A stretch of DNA of 64,000 bases from Dendrobium chrysotoxum (lineage: Eukaryota; Streptophyta; Magnoliopsida; Asparagales; Orchidaceae), in NCBI GenBank assembly GCA_019925795.1, contig CM034304.1, forward strand, positions 21,468,228 to 21,532,227, given 5' to 3'. Below the pieces are notes generated by a model. The model had not been told where the DNA came from. It worked only from the letters and a program-made list of their open reading frames with translations, and made no database searches. Position numbers and translations under genes: made by a program. Within the stretch, counting starts at the first letter, position 1. The number at the start of each line of letters is the position of its first letter. Shown piece by piece: positions 23,889 to 35,030 of this stretch.

Positions 23889-26800
23889 TTTTGAGTGTCT
23901 TTAGGCAAGGGTTTGAAACCTTAAACATGGATTGATTTTGCATAAATAGAATTCTTAGGGAACGGTTAGTGAATGGTTGTATTATAACTGTTCACTAATC
24001 AAAGTTTATATATGTTATTTACCTTCAATTCTTGCATGTATAGGATACACAATTCTTGTATGTATAAGGTACACACACTCGCACTTAGCTAAGGCTCTCC
24101 TAGACTTATGAATTGTTTGTGATCATATATGCATGCATATGTATGTCTAAGGGTTAGACAAACTTTGATTTAAGCCCATACAAAACTTAGTAACATTAAG
24201 GATAAAAAAATTAAGGCTTTATCTAGAGAAGTTAAGTTAATTTTAAAAATTAAAATACATGTCCATTAGGGATGAAACTCAAACCATTCAAGAATAGTTA
24301 CTTTCTAAGCCCATAGAAATTTACTCACTGGTTTTTTTAATTATTAAGCCATTTATATAATTAACTTAAAATTAAACCCATAATTAAGCCTTAAAACTTT
24401 CAAAAATTCTAATAAATAAAATTTAAATCCAAAAAATACAAATCCAATCTCAAATTAACCAAAATTTAAACCTTAACACAAGAAAATTAAAATCCCCTTG
24501 ATTGGACTTTAATTTCAAGCTTAATTTCATTTTAATTAAAAATTAATATTTAATTAATTTAATTAATTAAAATTTTCAAAAAATTCTAAAACACTTCGAA
24601 ATCTCTCCTTATATCATTCCTGACCTTTGGAGGTGATTTCAAGGAGTTTGGAGTTTATTTGGAGCAAAATTATTAAAACCCCTTAATTAAATCAATAAAA
24701 TAATTCAAATAATACCCAAACTTCTAAAAACATAACTAATTTCAGAAAATTCAAAATTAGGCAAACTCAAAGGCATTGAACTCCATTTGGGATCTAATAT
24801 TTATTAAAAATATCAAACCACTAGAAATAATTCAAAATCAAAAAGTTAACATTCTAGTCAACCTTTAGTTAAAATTTTAAAAATTCATAACTAATTATAG
24901 AAAAATCTAAATCCAGCAAACATGTAGTCCAATTACTCACATTAAGGTCTATTATTTAAGAAAAATATTAACTTTCTAGAAATTAATCTTAATCTAAAAG
25001 TCAAATTTTGACCCCTTTAATTAATGCATTTAAATAATTCAAATAATTCCAAAAAATTTAATAATTGATTTAAAAATCTAGAAAACCTTAATCCAACTTT
25101 AAAAACAAGTAACCAATCAATATTAATTAAAATTCATCAATTTTGAACTTTAATCAATTCAATTCAATTAATTATATTAGTTACCACTCGGTAACCTAGG
25201 CCTATGAGGCTATTAACTTTGCCCCAAGGAAGTTGAAATAAACTTCACGGCCCCATTGAGCAACAAAGGTAGTAGCCCTCCAACACTTAAAATATATCTT
25301 AAAATTGATTTTAAATCATTAATATTTAAAATTTAATTAAAATATTTTTAAGCCTTTTAACCAACCAGAACATCAAATAACTTTAACTAATTGTCGTACA
25401 TAGGGCATATCTAAACCACACAGTCTATTTCACACACTTTAGATGGTTTGTTAGGACAACCAACTCTAGCCTTAGGCTAGATTGGTGTTTACTTTTCTGC
25501 TATGTGCTAAATTTTTGAGATTTTATAACATACTGATTGAAAATTTGTTGATGTGATTGTTTATTTAATTTATGCACTCAATGATGTGATTGGTTGTGTA
25601 TTAGATTACTCATTAGTTATGGATGGTTTATTTGCTAATTCAATCTTATGCATGTGACCGTGCTCATATAGGGCAATCAAATATAAAGGGGGCATAGTAA
25701 AATAAGCTTTAAAATTAATAATTTTTTACGCAGGTACTACGCATGCTTAAGACCCCCTTTAAATTGAAAGAGCATGGCCAAGTGTGACTGTGAATTTGAG
25801 CATTTAATTTTGATATATATATCTTCTTGGAATTATTTGAATTCAAATTATCTAAAATAACCCTGTAGGTTGTATTTGAGTCTAGATTTTCAGATTTATT
25901 CAATGTAATTTAATTTTAATTGAGTTATAATTTTAAAGTGGTTTGAGATGGAATATATATATCCTATTTAAATTCCAAAGAGGAGCGAACATCCCTTAGA
26001 GGAGAGTTCTCCTCCATTTGAAAAACTAAATTAGGATAAAATTCAAATATCCAAAGGGAAAAGAAAACATGCCTTTCGAGGGGAAGAACTTCCCTTAGGG
26101 GAAGTTTCTTTTCATTTGGATATCCTGACCTGATGATCTAAGGGGCCTGCAGAAGGATGAAGAAGTGAAGAATGAGAAGATCTATTCTTAAAGTCACTTG
26201 TGTCTTAGAACTAAAAATTTGGGCTTGTTGTCATTGGTACCCGACCACTTTAATTTCTGTAATTTTAGGTTGCAATATTAAGTGGCACTTGTCATATGGA
26301 CTTTCAATTTGAGTATTAATTTAACTGATTTGATTATTGATTGATGTACTTGCTTCATAATTAAGATTGCATGCTTTTAGTAAATTTTTGATAATTTTGC
26401 ATGTTAATCTTTGATTTAGCCTAGAACTTAATTTGAGGCTCGTGAGGGTATGCTTAAAAATATTTTCTACATGAAATCAAAATTAAAATATTTAAGTCCA
26501 TATAGAAACTCTAACGAATTTAAGAAGTAAGCTCGAATTTATCGATAGTTCACATGCATCCATTTTGAATCTTCTCTTCCTTGTTAGGCTCCTCCCCGCC
26601 TACTGGTTCTAGTAGGCTACCTAACCTATTATGATGTAATCCTATCTAGGGAATGTTGCGCAATCTTTAGGATAAAATTATTTTTAAGCCTAATTTTGAA
26701 ACTACTTTATTCAAATTTATGCATTTTAATTGAGTCGATTTTCATACATTGTATTAGATATAAATTAAAAAGGAGTCTAAAATTTATTTACATTTTATTT

Positions 26801-27870
26801 CAAGTTTCATATTATCTAATATAAGTGAAGGGGTCAATTAGGATCTGCTCTAGATGTTGGCCCCACTTCCTCAAACTCAACTTAATTAAATGTCCTTACC
26901 CACTCTTTCATAAGTGATCGAACTCATGATTTTAAAGTGCCTAGGTGGTTAGGTGGCTCCCTAATGCAGGCCTAAGTAAGTCTAGCTTTGTACTGTATTA
27001 ACTAGATTCAGGTTACTGATTTTCAGTACCCAATTTAGACTTAGGTTCAGAGGTAGGCTCAGGCTATAAGACCTCAACCTCCGGGAATTAAATCCCAACT
27101 TTCTAATAAAATTAATAATTCAAACTTAAATCTCTTTCTTTAAATTTAAGCCCAATACTTAGGATAGGCTAGGGTGCTTCTAAAATATTTTAGAATCCCA
27201 AAGCACCTCCTACCTTTCTTACTTTGACCTCCAAAATAAGTGTTCTACTTTGATTCAATCTCAATTGAAAATTCTAATCCTTGCTTTCTTTGACATCAAG
27301 CCTTGAAATCTAAAAATTAAAATTTCTACCATTATTTTAATCAATAGTATTCATAAGAAATTTCAGTTTCCTATGATGTAATTAACAATGAGAGTTTGCA
27401 CTCGTAGGAGATTTAGAAATCCAGATCAATTTTTCAAAATTAAGTTTTTTCTAAAAAATTCAATTAATTCTCTTTAGAAAAATCAAATTTAACGATCATT
27501 ATCATCATATTCAAATAATCGATAACAGATGATATCCTCTTTCCTTGAGAAGATATATCGTACTAGTATCATAACTTTGATTATGAAATTAATGACCCCT
27601 TTATCCAGATTAGCACATTCAAATACTATATCGAACATCATTTTGACTCTTTGGGGTGATATGTGGTTCTTTTCTAAATTTGACTACAGTATCAGGATAA
27701 ACTCAAAGTTTTAAAATTTCAACTCATTAGGGAATAATATGTTCACCTCCTGAGGTGATATATCATTCATAATGACGTATTCGATTTCAAAATTGAAATT
27801 CTAGAAAACTAACTATTCCCAAAAAAAATTAATCTTTTCAAAACTTTAACAACACTTTTTAAATCAAAAA

Positions 27871-27875
27871 ACTAT
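27871..27875. repeat. TSD (right copy, ACTAT) of the giant LTR element
   Basis: Identical to 5646-5650. Gypsy 1 sequence resumes immediately to the right. Confidence 0.85.
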
Positions 27876-28418
27876 CAAGATATTAGAAAGAGATCTAGAA
27901 CCTACACTGTTATCCCCAGCCAATGCCAAAAATATTATACACCCTTTATTTCATAGTTTATATACTTTCATAATAGAGATTATGCATGACAAAACACCTC
28001 TAAAACACTTCTAACTCCTTGGAAAATATAGCTCTCACTGCCCAAAAATAAGGTGACTTACTTCTTCAAACAATTGATCTGAGCTTCATACCGGCTAAAT
28101 TAATCATATCCATAAGAACATCAAACTCAAAATATGCAAAATAATTCGGACTAGATCTCCACTTCCTATCCAATATTTCTTAGTCACAAAAGCATACCCT
28201 ACTGGATACCATACCATCTTTAATTGGTAAAGTAACATACAAAGTAAAAGGCAGTAATACTAAAGGCAAGTGTACTAAATTAAAATAGCTCTCATAATAA
28301 ATAAATGACTGGCTCCATAATTAAACAAACTATTATAATGGTGATAAGAAATATAAGTTGTACATATACTAACATCTAGAGCATCCTTAACCTCATATTG
28401 AGGTGGACTATATATATG
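27876..28418 (-). pseudogene. Gypsy 1 aspartic protease region (degraded)
   Basis: On the minus strand the frame around 28340-28275 reads NSLFNYGASHLFI. This matches the retropepsin active-site block 'LFDSGASHSFI' of plant Gypsy elements, with the catalytic Asp changed to Asn and the following Ser to Tyr. Downstream, FEFDVLMDMINLAG resembles the flap-to-'DFDVILGMDWL' segment. The sequence then degrades toward RT, which continues at 5650. Upstream, the gag-protease linker continues at 38106 beyond Copia A. The loss of the catalytic residue means no activity. Confidence 0.8.
28414..28418. repeat. TSD (left copy, ATATG) of Copia A
   Basis: Directly precedes the 5' LTR start TGTTGCG and is identical to 38106-38110. 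Confidence 0.95.
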
Positions 28419-30117
28419 TGTTGCGAATTTGGTTTCAAGGACTATAATTTTGATGATAGCAAACATCTCTAGTTCTTGTTGATTGTCTAATCTTTCAAGT
28501 ACGCAGGATCAATTGCAAGTTCAAGCCAGTTCAAGAATGAGTCAGTCTGTACTGTAATTCAGGTCAAATGTACTGGTTTTTATTTTTCTTGAGTCAATTG
28601 TAATGTAACTGATCCCCTAGCTAAGTAACCTTGCACATACACACTCAGGGGGAGAGCTTGAGTGAATTAGAGTTTCTGTTCAATTTTTGTTCAGATCGTC
28701 ATGGACGATATTCACATCGTACAGGACGATCCAGTGAAAACAGAAACCATAATTAGGGGCGACCAAGTTAAGTGTGTCTGATTAAGCAGATTATCCTGGA
28801 CAATCAATACATCATACGGGATGATAGGCTCAAATCAGAAATTCTCAGCCGCCAGATCAAGTTAGGCAAGTTTTATTTTTAGAGATTTGATCTGATCGTC
28901 CTGGACGATCCAGTACAATCATGCCTAAATTAGTCTGGTGATTAAGGAAAGCATTTAATATATAATTGATATGATCACATCGTCTGGGATGATTACAAGA
29001 TTGTCCAGGATGATCATGATCATTCAGTGTGTTTCAGCTGTACGTCCAGAGCGGTGCTCAGGATGATTTTGGCACTTTTTGTTCTAATCGTACAGGACGA
29101 TATAAGTATCGTCCTTGACGATCAAGTCATTTTTGGATCATCCAGCACAAGTTCCTCTGGACGACCAGAGCGGTCTTCTGGATGAAATTCTTGGATTTAC
29201 ACTAATCGTCCCGGACGATCGCAGAATCGTACGGGATGATCTGATCAACTTTTTCTACTGATCGTCTAGAAGAGCCAAATCGTCCAAGCTGAAATAGGAG
29301 ATTTTGAACTAATCGTACAGGATAATATTTATATCATCCTGGATGATTCTTGCCGACCAGTTAAGATTTAGGGCAATTTTAGAGCCCTCTTTTAAAAGAT
29401 ATTTTTCTTCCAACAAGAAAAATCTTTTGCCACTTTCCTTACCAGAGAAACCCTAGAGAGAGAAAGAGTTTGGGAGAGAGAGAGAGGATCTTGTGAGGGG
29501 GAGTTTGTGAGGGATTCACAAAGGTTACTCCAACTAAGGATCAGAGTCGTCTTCTCCACTCGGCATCTCTGGTCTTGTCGGTGTCTCTTGGGAGGATCGT
29601 CGGCAAGAAGATCCGGGTTCTCTGCCCGCTTCAGGAGGAAGCAAAATGAGTTCAGGTTCTTTGCCTGCTTCAGGAGGAAGCGAAAGGAGTCCAAGATTCT
29701 CTGCCTACTTCAGGAGGAAGTGAAAGGAGATTAGGTTCTCATCCTCATCGTGTCGGTGGAAAGGAGTTTTTGTACAGGCTTCTCCGCCTTGCTGTGGGAG
29801 CAGAAGGAGAGTCACTTTGGTTTAGTGCAATACCCGGAGGGGAGGCTCCGGGGAGTGGACGTAGGTCAAGTTGACCGAACCACTATAAAATCTAGTGTGT
29901 TCTTTCTAATTACTTTCTACACTTTAGTTTTCTGTGATTAACCGTTTGGGTGAAATCTGTGTTTGATCTTTTTGTTTGTGTGTTTTACTTATTTCTGCTG
30001 CATATCATCAAAAAGGTTTTTTACTGTTGCTCTCAAATTTTTAAATAACCAATTCACCCCCCTCTTGGTTAGCCTCGGGACTAGTTCATCAAGGCTTAAC
30101 ATCCTATCGAACTTTCA
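28419..30117 (+). repeat. 5' LTR of Copia A (1.7 kb)
   Basis: Starts TGTTGCG and ends ACTTTCA, two bases before the PBS. The U3 part (28695-29347) carries the palindrome array. A short GC-poor promoter-like zone follows near 29385-29400 (CTTTTAAAAGATA, where the related LTR at 63-70 has TATTTAAG). Downstream come GA-rich sequence and 3-4 tandem repeats of about 38 bp (29605-29740; core 'cttcaggaggaagcgaaa'). The terminal ~80 bases are the most conserved part among all Copia LTRs here. Confidence 0.95.
28695..29347. repeat. Paired 15-bp palindrome array, 21-bp register (Copia A 5' LTR)
   Basis: Units approximate ATCGTCC-N-GGACGAT. Pairs start at 28695/28716, 28790/28811, 28979/29000, 29097/29118, 29205/29226 and 29312/29333: in all six pairs the second unit begins exactly 21 bases after the first, with unrelated 6-bp spacers. 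A single unit lies at 28895. Some CpG steps have decayed to TpG or CpA. Confidence 0.9.
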
Positions 30118-30119
30118 AG

Positions 30120-30131
30120 TGGTATCAAAGC
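30120..30131 (+). other. Primer binding site of Copia A (initiator tRNA-Met type)
   Basis: TGGTATCAAAGC lies two bases after the LTR end and differs by one base from TGGTATCAGAGC, the standard site complementary to plant initiator tRNA-Met. Confidence 0.9.
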
Positions 30132-30175
30132 GGGATTTATAAAATATAGTTTTGAAAAACTTTTGAATTTGATCC

Positions 30176-31904
30176 ATGGCTAACTTTGCTAATCGTAATA
30201 CTGCTGAAGGTTTTTCAATTACACGACCGCCATTATTTGATAACATACCTTTTAGTTTTTGGAAAACTCGCATGTCCACTTTTTTCAATCAATTGATTAT
30301 CGTATGTGCATGCTTGTTAAGGATGGTTACGAGCCGCCTTTTAGAATGATTAATAATGTTAAAACTGAATTGCCTTTTACTGATTAGACATTTGATGATG
30401 TGACTTAGCCCAACTGAATGCCAAATATTTAAACTATTTTTTCTATGCTTTAAAATCTGAGGATTTCATGTGTGTGTCTACGTGTACAACTGGCAAAGAA
30501 ACTTTAGATAGATTGTGCATCACTTATGAAGGTACAACTGAAGTCAAACAGTCTAGGTTAAACATTTTGCTTCATGACTATAAACTTTTTTGCATGAAAC
30601 TTACTGAAATTATTTCTGAAATGTATACGAGATTCACTCAAATTATCACTTCTTTGCATGCCTTAGGAAGAGAACTTATAAACTACGAAAGAGTGAAGAA
30701 AATTCTTAGATGTTTGCCTTCTTCGTATGATGCTAAGATAACTACAATCACTGAAACTAAAGATTTAAATACTTACTCTATTGATAGCTTACTTGGATCA
30801 CTCATTGCTTACGAGCAAGGGGTGAACCAAAGGCAACTTGATGCAGGTGAAAAAAAGAATGAGAAAACAGTGGCACTGAAGGCCAACGAGAGTGATACTA
30901 GTTCTTCTGGGTCTGATAGCAATGATGTTGCCTTGATCACTAGGCAATTCAAAAGCTTTATAAGGAAGAAACACAAGAACCTTCAGAAGTGGAACAAGGG
31001 TAAGTCCAGCAAAAATTTTAAGGGTTTATCTGATATTATCTATTTTGAATGTAGGAAGCCTAGACACATTAAGGCTGATTGTCCTACACTTAAAGCTCAC
31101 CCAAGCAAGAAGAAGGGTGAGGAGAAACACAAGTTCAGGAAGGACAAGAAGAGAATTTAGAAGGCGTTCTGGGCAGATTCTACATCCGACTCTTCTGAGA
31201 TTAAAGCTGAAGAGGAGAAAACCAATTTGTGTCTGATGGCTGATGATTATCCTGGTTAGTCTGACTAGGAAAAGGTATGTGAGCTTACTTATAATCAATT
31301 ATTTGAAATATCTGAAAGAATTCATGCATCATATAGGAAGCTCAAGAAAACTCATGCTAGCCTGAAACTAAAATTTTTGAATTTACAAAAAGAGCATGAT
31401 TATGTAGTTAAAGATCATTCCACACTTGACAACAATCACATGTCTTTACTTGATGAGTTTGATGAATTGAAAAAAAAATATTCTGATTTAGTTACTGAGC
31501 ATGATTCATTGAAAACCATGCATGTTGATTTAGAAAAAGCTTTTAAAGAATTAGACAACATGGCATGTGAAGTGGAGAGTAGCAATGGTGCATTAAAATT
31601 TGAAATTGCAAGTCTTAACAGAGAGAATGAATTTCTAAAAGTTAAAATTAGTACTTTTGAGAAAAATAAAACACCTCCTCCTTTTGCACAGTTTTATGCA
31701 CCACCACCTTTTGAAGAATCTATTTCAAAATCATCAAAACATGTTTCATACAAACCTAGGAAGAGGCACTTTCACCCACATAGATTAGTTAACCCTTTTC
31801 CTGGAGTTAGATGTTTTTCATGTGGCATGCTAGGACACATTTCCCACACATGCACTGTTCACCATAGTACACATTGGGTGTGGAGGCCCAAACTGCCTAT
31901 TTCA
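30176..31904 (+). pseudogene. Copia A gag
   Basis: The likely start is the ATG at 30176 (MANFANRNTAEGFSITRPPLF), matching the 'RPPLFDG..Y..WK.RM' opening of Copia gag. At least one frameshift precedes 30468. From there the frame carries the UBN2-type gag core (TCTTGKETLDRLCI.YEGT.EVK.SRLN; FTQIITSLHALG; RCLPSSYDAKI; LIGSL-like near residue 105 of that stretch). A decayed zinc knuckle follows near 31036-31085 (FECRKPRHIKADC), then a ~110-residue heptad-rich coiled coil (31377-31680). A complete CCHC knuckle CFSCGMLGHISHTC sits near 31812-31853. Stops at 31158 and two more before 31270 are in frame. It would assemble the virus-like particle; it is not expressible now. Confidence 0.9.
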
Positions 31905-32011
31905 TAGCACAGCACACATGCATTGCATTCTTCTTTTCATAAGAAGGAACTCAAACCTGTTTGGGTTCCTAAATCTGACATTTGATGATTTTATAGGTGT
32001 GCTCTTACACA

Positions 32012-32330
32012 AGACCTCGTGAGAGCATGTGGTACCTGGATAGTGGATGTTCAAGACACATGACTAGAGATGCAAATCAGTTCATTTCGCTGGAGGCAAG
32101 GTTACACTTGGAGATAACACCACTAGGAAGGTGGTAGGTTCAGGTATAATTGGTGATTCAAAAAATTTTATGATTGACAATGTTTTTCTTATAGATAGAC
32201 TGAAACACAACCTGCTGAGCATCAGTCAACTCTGTGACAATGGATACAACATTAAATTCCTGCCCACTTACTGCATTTTAAACATAAATGACAAAATTAT
32301 TTTGCAGGGATAAAGGATCAACAATGTCTA
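32012..32330 (+). pseudogene. Copia A aspartic protease
   Basis: MWYLDSGCSRHMTRD at about 32027-32071 is the Copia protease active-site block (usual 'WYLDSGCSRHMTGD'), with the catalytic Asp intact at 32039-32041. A frame disruption falls between about 32090 and 32131. Then VVGSGIIGDS and NVFLIDRLKHNLLSISQLCDNGY (32131-32260) match the second half, ending with the 'NLLSISQLCD' block conserved in plant Copia. The frame runs to a stop at 32311. Confidence 0.88.
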
Positions 32331-32400
32331 CAAGCTGAATGTAAGTTGCATTAAAGTTGATAATTCAATTTGCTTAAAAACTGCTGTTGATGAGTCTTAG

Positions 32401-33420
32401 TTGTGGTATAGGAGATTATGTCATGCCAGTATGAAAACCCTTAGGAGAGTCACCCAAAAGGACTTAGTTAGAGGTGTCCCTAAGCTTAAGTTCACTAAGG
32501 ACCACCTGTGTGATGCCTGTCAATTAGGGAAGCAAGTCCAGTCCTTATTTCACTCTGTTAAGGACATTAGTACCTCTAGACCTTTAGAAGTCCTTCACAT
32601 GGATCTCTTTGGACCCATTAACACTGCCAGCTTAGGGGGAAAAGTTTATGGTTTTGTGATTGTAGATGACTACTCGAGGTTCACTTGGATTAAATTTCTG
32701 TCACATAAATCTGAGTCATTTGATGAGTTTAAGTCCTTCTCCACTTGGATTTAAAGGAAGGTAGGTTGTGAGAACATGACTATTCATAGTGATCATGGTA
32801 GAGAGTTTAAAAATATGAAGTTTGAAAGTTTCTGTGGGGAGCAAGGGATTAGTCATAATTTTTCAGCTCCTAGGACCCCTTAGCAGAACTGGGTAGCTGA
32901 AAGGAAGAACATGACCTTAGTGGAAGCCACTAGAGCCATGCTTACTGAGTATTCATTTCTAAAATACTTTTGGGCTGAGGCGGTGAACACTGCCTGTTAT
33001 GTGTTGAATAGGGTGAATGTTAGATCCAATCTGAACAAGACACCTTATGAGATCATTAAGGGTAGAACTCCAAACCTATCTCACCTGCATGTCTTTGGCT
33101 GTAAGGTTTTTATTCTGAACAACAAAAAATTATCCTTAGGAAAATTTAACCCCAAATCTGATGAAGGAGTATTCTTAGGCTATTATAGTATAGGAAAATC
33201 CTTTAGGGTGTTCAATAAGAGGACTTTGGTGGTGAAAGAGACAACTCATGTGGTGTTTGATGAATCTGATCCTAAGGTAACTAGAGTTGAGGAAGAAGAA
33301 GAGGTAGAGAAGATTACCCAAGGGGTTGAAAATACAAATCTGGAGGAAAAGGTAGAACCTCAAACCACTTTGCCTAGAGATTGGAGATATTCTTTGAGTC
33401 ATCCTAAAGAACTGATCTTA
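32401..33420 (+). pseudogene. Copia A integrase (with GAG pre-integrase zinc-binding segment)
   Basis: LWYRRLCHASMKTLRRV and CDACQLGKQ (32401-32540) supply the HHCC zinc-binding part. The catalytic core follows: LHMDLFGP near 32593 (first Asp), IHSDHGREF near 32783 (second Asp), AERKNMTLVEATRAML near 32896-32940 (Glu). Thus the D,D-35-E residues all remain. The conserved 'FWAEAVNTACYVLNR' and 'LHVFGCKVFI' blocks lie at 32970-33115. Two stops (32752 region and 32881-32883) interrupt the core; the latter replaces the usual Gln in 'P.QNG.AERKN'. The stretch after 33270 is an acidic linker to RT. Confidence 0.92.
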
Positions 33421-34631
33421 GGAGACCCTTTTGAAGGTGTCAGGACTAGGCATGAACTTAGGAAGGAAGTAAACCACTCTGCCTTTATCTCAATGACTGA
33501 ACCCACCATCATCAATCAAGCCCTTTCTAATGAGTTTTAGATCTTAGCTATGCAAGAAGAATTGAATCAATTTGTAAGGAATGATATTTGGGAGTTAGTA
33601 GAAAGACCTAGAAATCAAAGTATAGTGGGAACCAAGTGGGTCTTTAAGAATAAGATGAATGATTCTGGTGCGGTGGTTAGGAATAAGGCAAGATTGGTGG
33701 CTAAGGGGAATAATCAGATTGAAGGGATTGATTTTGAGGAGACCTTTGCCCCTGTAGCTAGATTGGAAGTCATTAGAGTGCTACTAGCCTTTGCCTATTA
33801 TAAAGGATTTAAGCTGTTTCAAATGGATGTCAAGAGTACCTTTTTAAATGGGATAATAAAAGAGGATATTTTTGTAGAACAACCCCCAGGTTTTGAGAGT
33901 TTTCAATATTCAAATCATGTTTATAAATTAAAAAAGACCTTATATGGATTGAAATAGGCACCCATAACTTGGTATGAGAGGCTTAGCACATTCCTGTTAG
34001 AAAGAGAGTTTGTTAAGGGAAGCGTAGACACCACCCTTTTTCTGAGGAGAATAGGGGATGACTTACTCATTGTCCAGATCTATATTGATGATATAATTTT
34101 TGAATCTTCTGATAAATATTTATGTGATGAGTTTTCTAAAATAATGAGTAAGGAGTTTGAGTGAGTATGATGGGAAAATTATCCTACTTTTTAGGGTTTA
34201 GCATAAGATAAATGGATGATGGAACCTTTCTCAATCAATCTAAATATACTAAGGATATTTTGAAGAAATATGAAATGGACAAAGCCAAGCCAATCAACAC
34301 TCTCATGAGCTCCTATGTTCAGTTAGATAAAGATTCAAGTGAAAAATCTATTGATCAGAAGAAGTATAGAGGAATAATTGGATCACTGCTTTACCTGACT
34401 ACTAGCCGACCTGATATCATGTTTAGTGTTTATCTTTGTACTAGGTTTCAGGCTGATCCTAAAGAGTCCCACCTGAATGCTATTAAGAGAATTCTTATAT
34501 ATCTTTTAGGGACCTCAAACTTAGGAATCTGGTACCCTAGGCACAGCACCAATTTTGAGATTATTGGATATTCTGATTCTGACTTTGTAGGGTGTAGTGT
34601 GGATAGAAAGAGCACTTCTGGAACTTTTTAA
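33421..34631 (+). pseudogene. Copia A reverse transcriptase
   Basis: The block starting near 33550 (MQEELNQFVRNDIWELVERP) is the RVT_2 N-terminus. Then follow GTKWVFKNKM, NKARLVAKG, IDFEETFAPVARLE (first catalytic region) and FQMDVKSTFLNG, where Ser-Thr replaces the usual Ser-Ala. The active site YIDDIIF is at 34081-34101. A stop at 33955-33957 replaces the Gln of 'YGLKQAP'. A small deletion near 34160 shifts the frame before the MDDGTF..QSKYTKDILKKY block (34212 onward). The SRPDIMFSV and LLYLT blocks follow. All main motifs are visible but the gene is broken. Confidence 0.93.
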
Positions 34632-35030
34632 TTCATAAGACAGTCTTTAGTCTCCTGATCCAGTAGAAAATAGAACTCAGTTACACTTTCCACTGCTGAA
34701 GCTGAGTACATTGCCTTAGAAAGTTGTGTGGCCCAAGTTCTTTGGTTGAAGCAACAAGTCTTAGATTTAGAATTACCTGTGGGCACAATTTCTATTCTGT
34801 GTGATAATACTAGTGCCATATGCATCTCTAAGAATCCAATCCTATATTCTAGAATCAAACACATTGATATAAGGCATCACTTCATTAGGGATCATGTTAC
34901 AAAAGGAGACATTGTGCTACATCATGTAGCAACTAAAAATCTGCTGGCTGACATATTTACTAAACCACTAGCCTTTGACTCATTCAGCATTTTGAGGATC
35001 AGATTAGGAGTGATTAATATAAATGCTTAA
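34632..35030 (+). pseudogene. Copia A RNase H
   Basis: YSDSDFVG near 34570 supplies the first acidic residue. STAEAEYIALESC near 34690-34730, DNTSAICISKNPI near 34801, IKHIDIRHHFIRD near 34853 and ADIFTKPLAFDSF near 34950 follow in the canonical Copia order. The frame ends at a TAA at 35028-35030. Stops at 34629 and near 34656 interrupt the N-terminal half. Confidence 0.92.

Larger units (their letters stand above)
20062..27870 (+). repeat. 3' LTR of the giant element (~7.8 kb)
   Basis: Collinear with 5651-13495, starting TGTTGACC and ending just before the TSD at 27871. Differences from LTR 1 include a much shorter AT microsatellite, an extra 39-bp hairpin-forming insertion near 22738-22775, a duplicated 'acaattcttgtatgtataaggt' near 24050, and many transitions. 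The level of divergence indicates an old insertion. Confidence 0.85.

Noticed and set aside
29392..29941. Arg-rich frames in the Copia LTR (also at 265-456 and 37456-37719)
   Set aside because: They arise from the ~38-bp tandem repeats in the LTR and are frame-shifted between copies.
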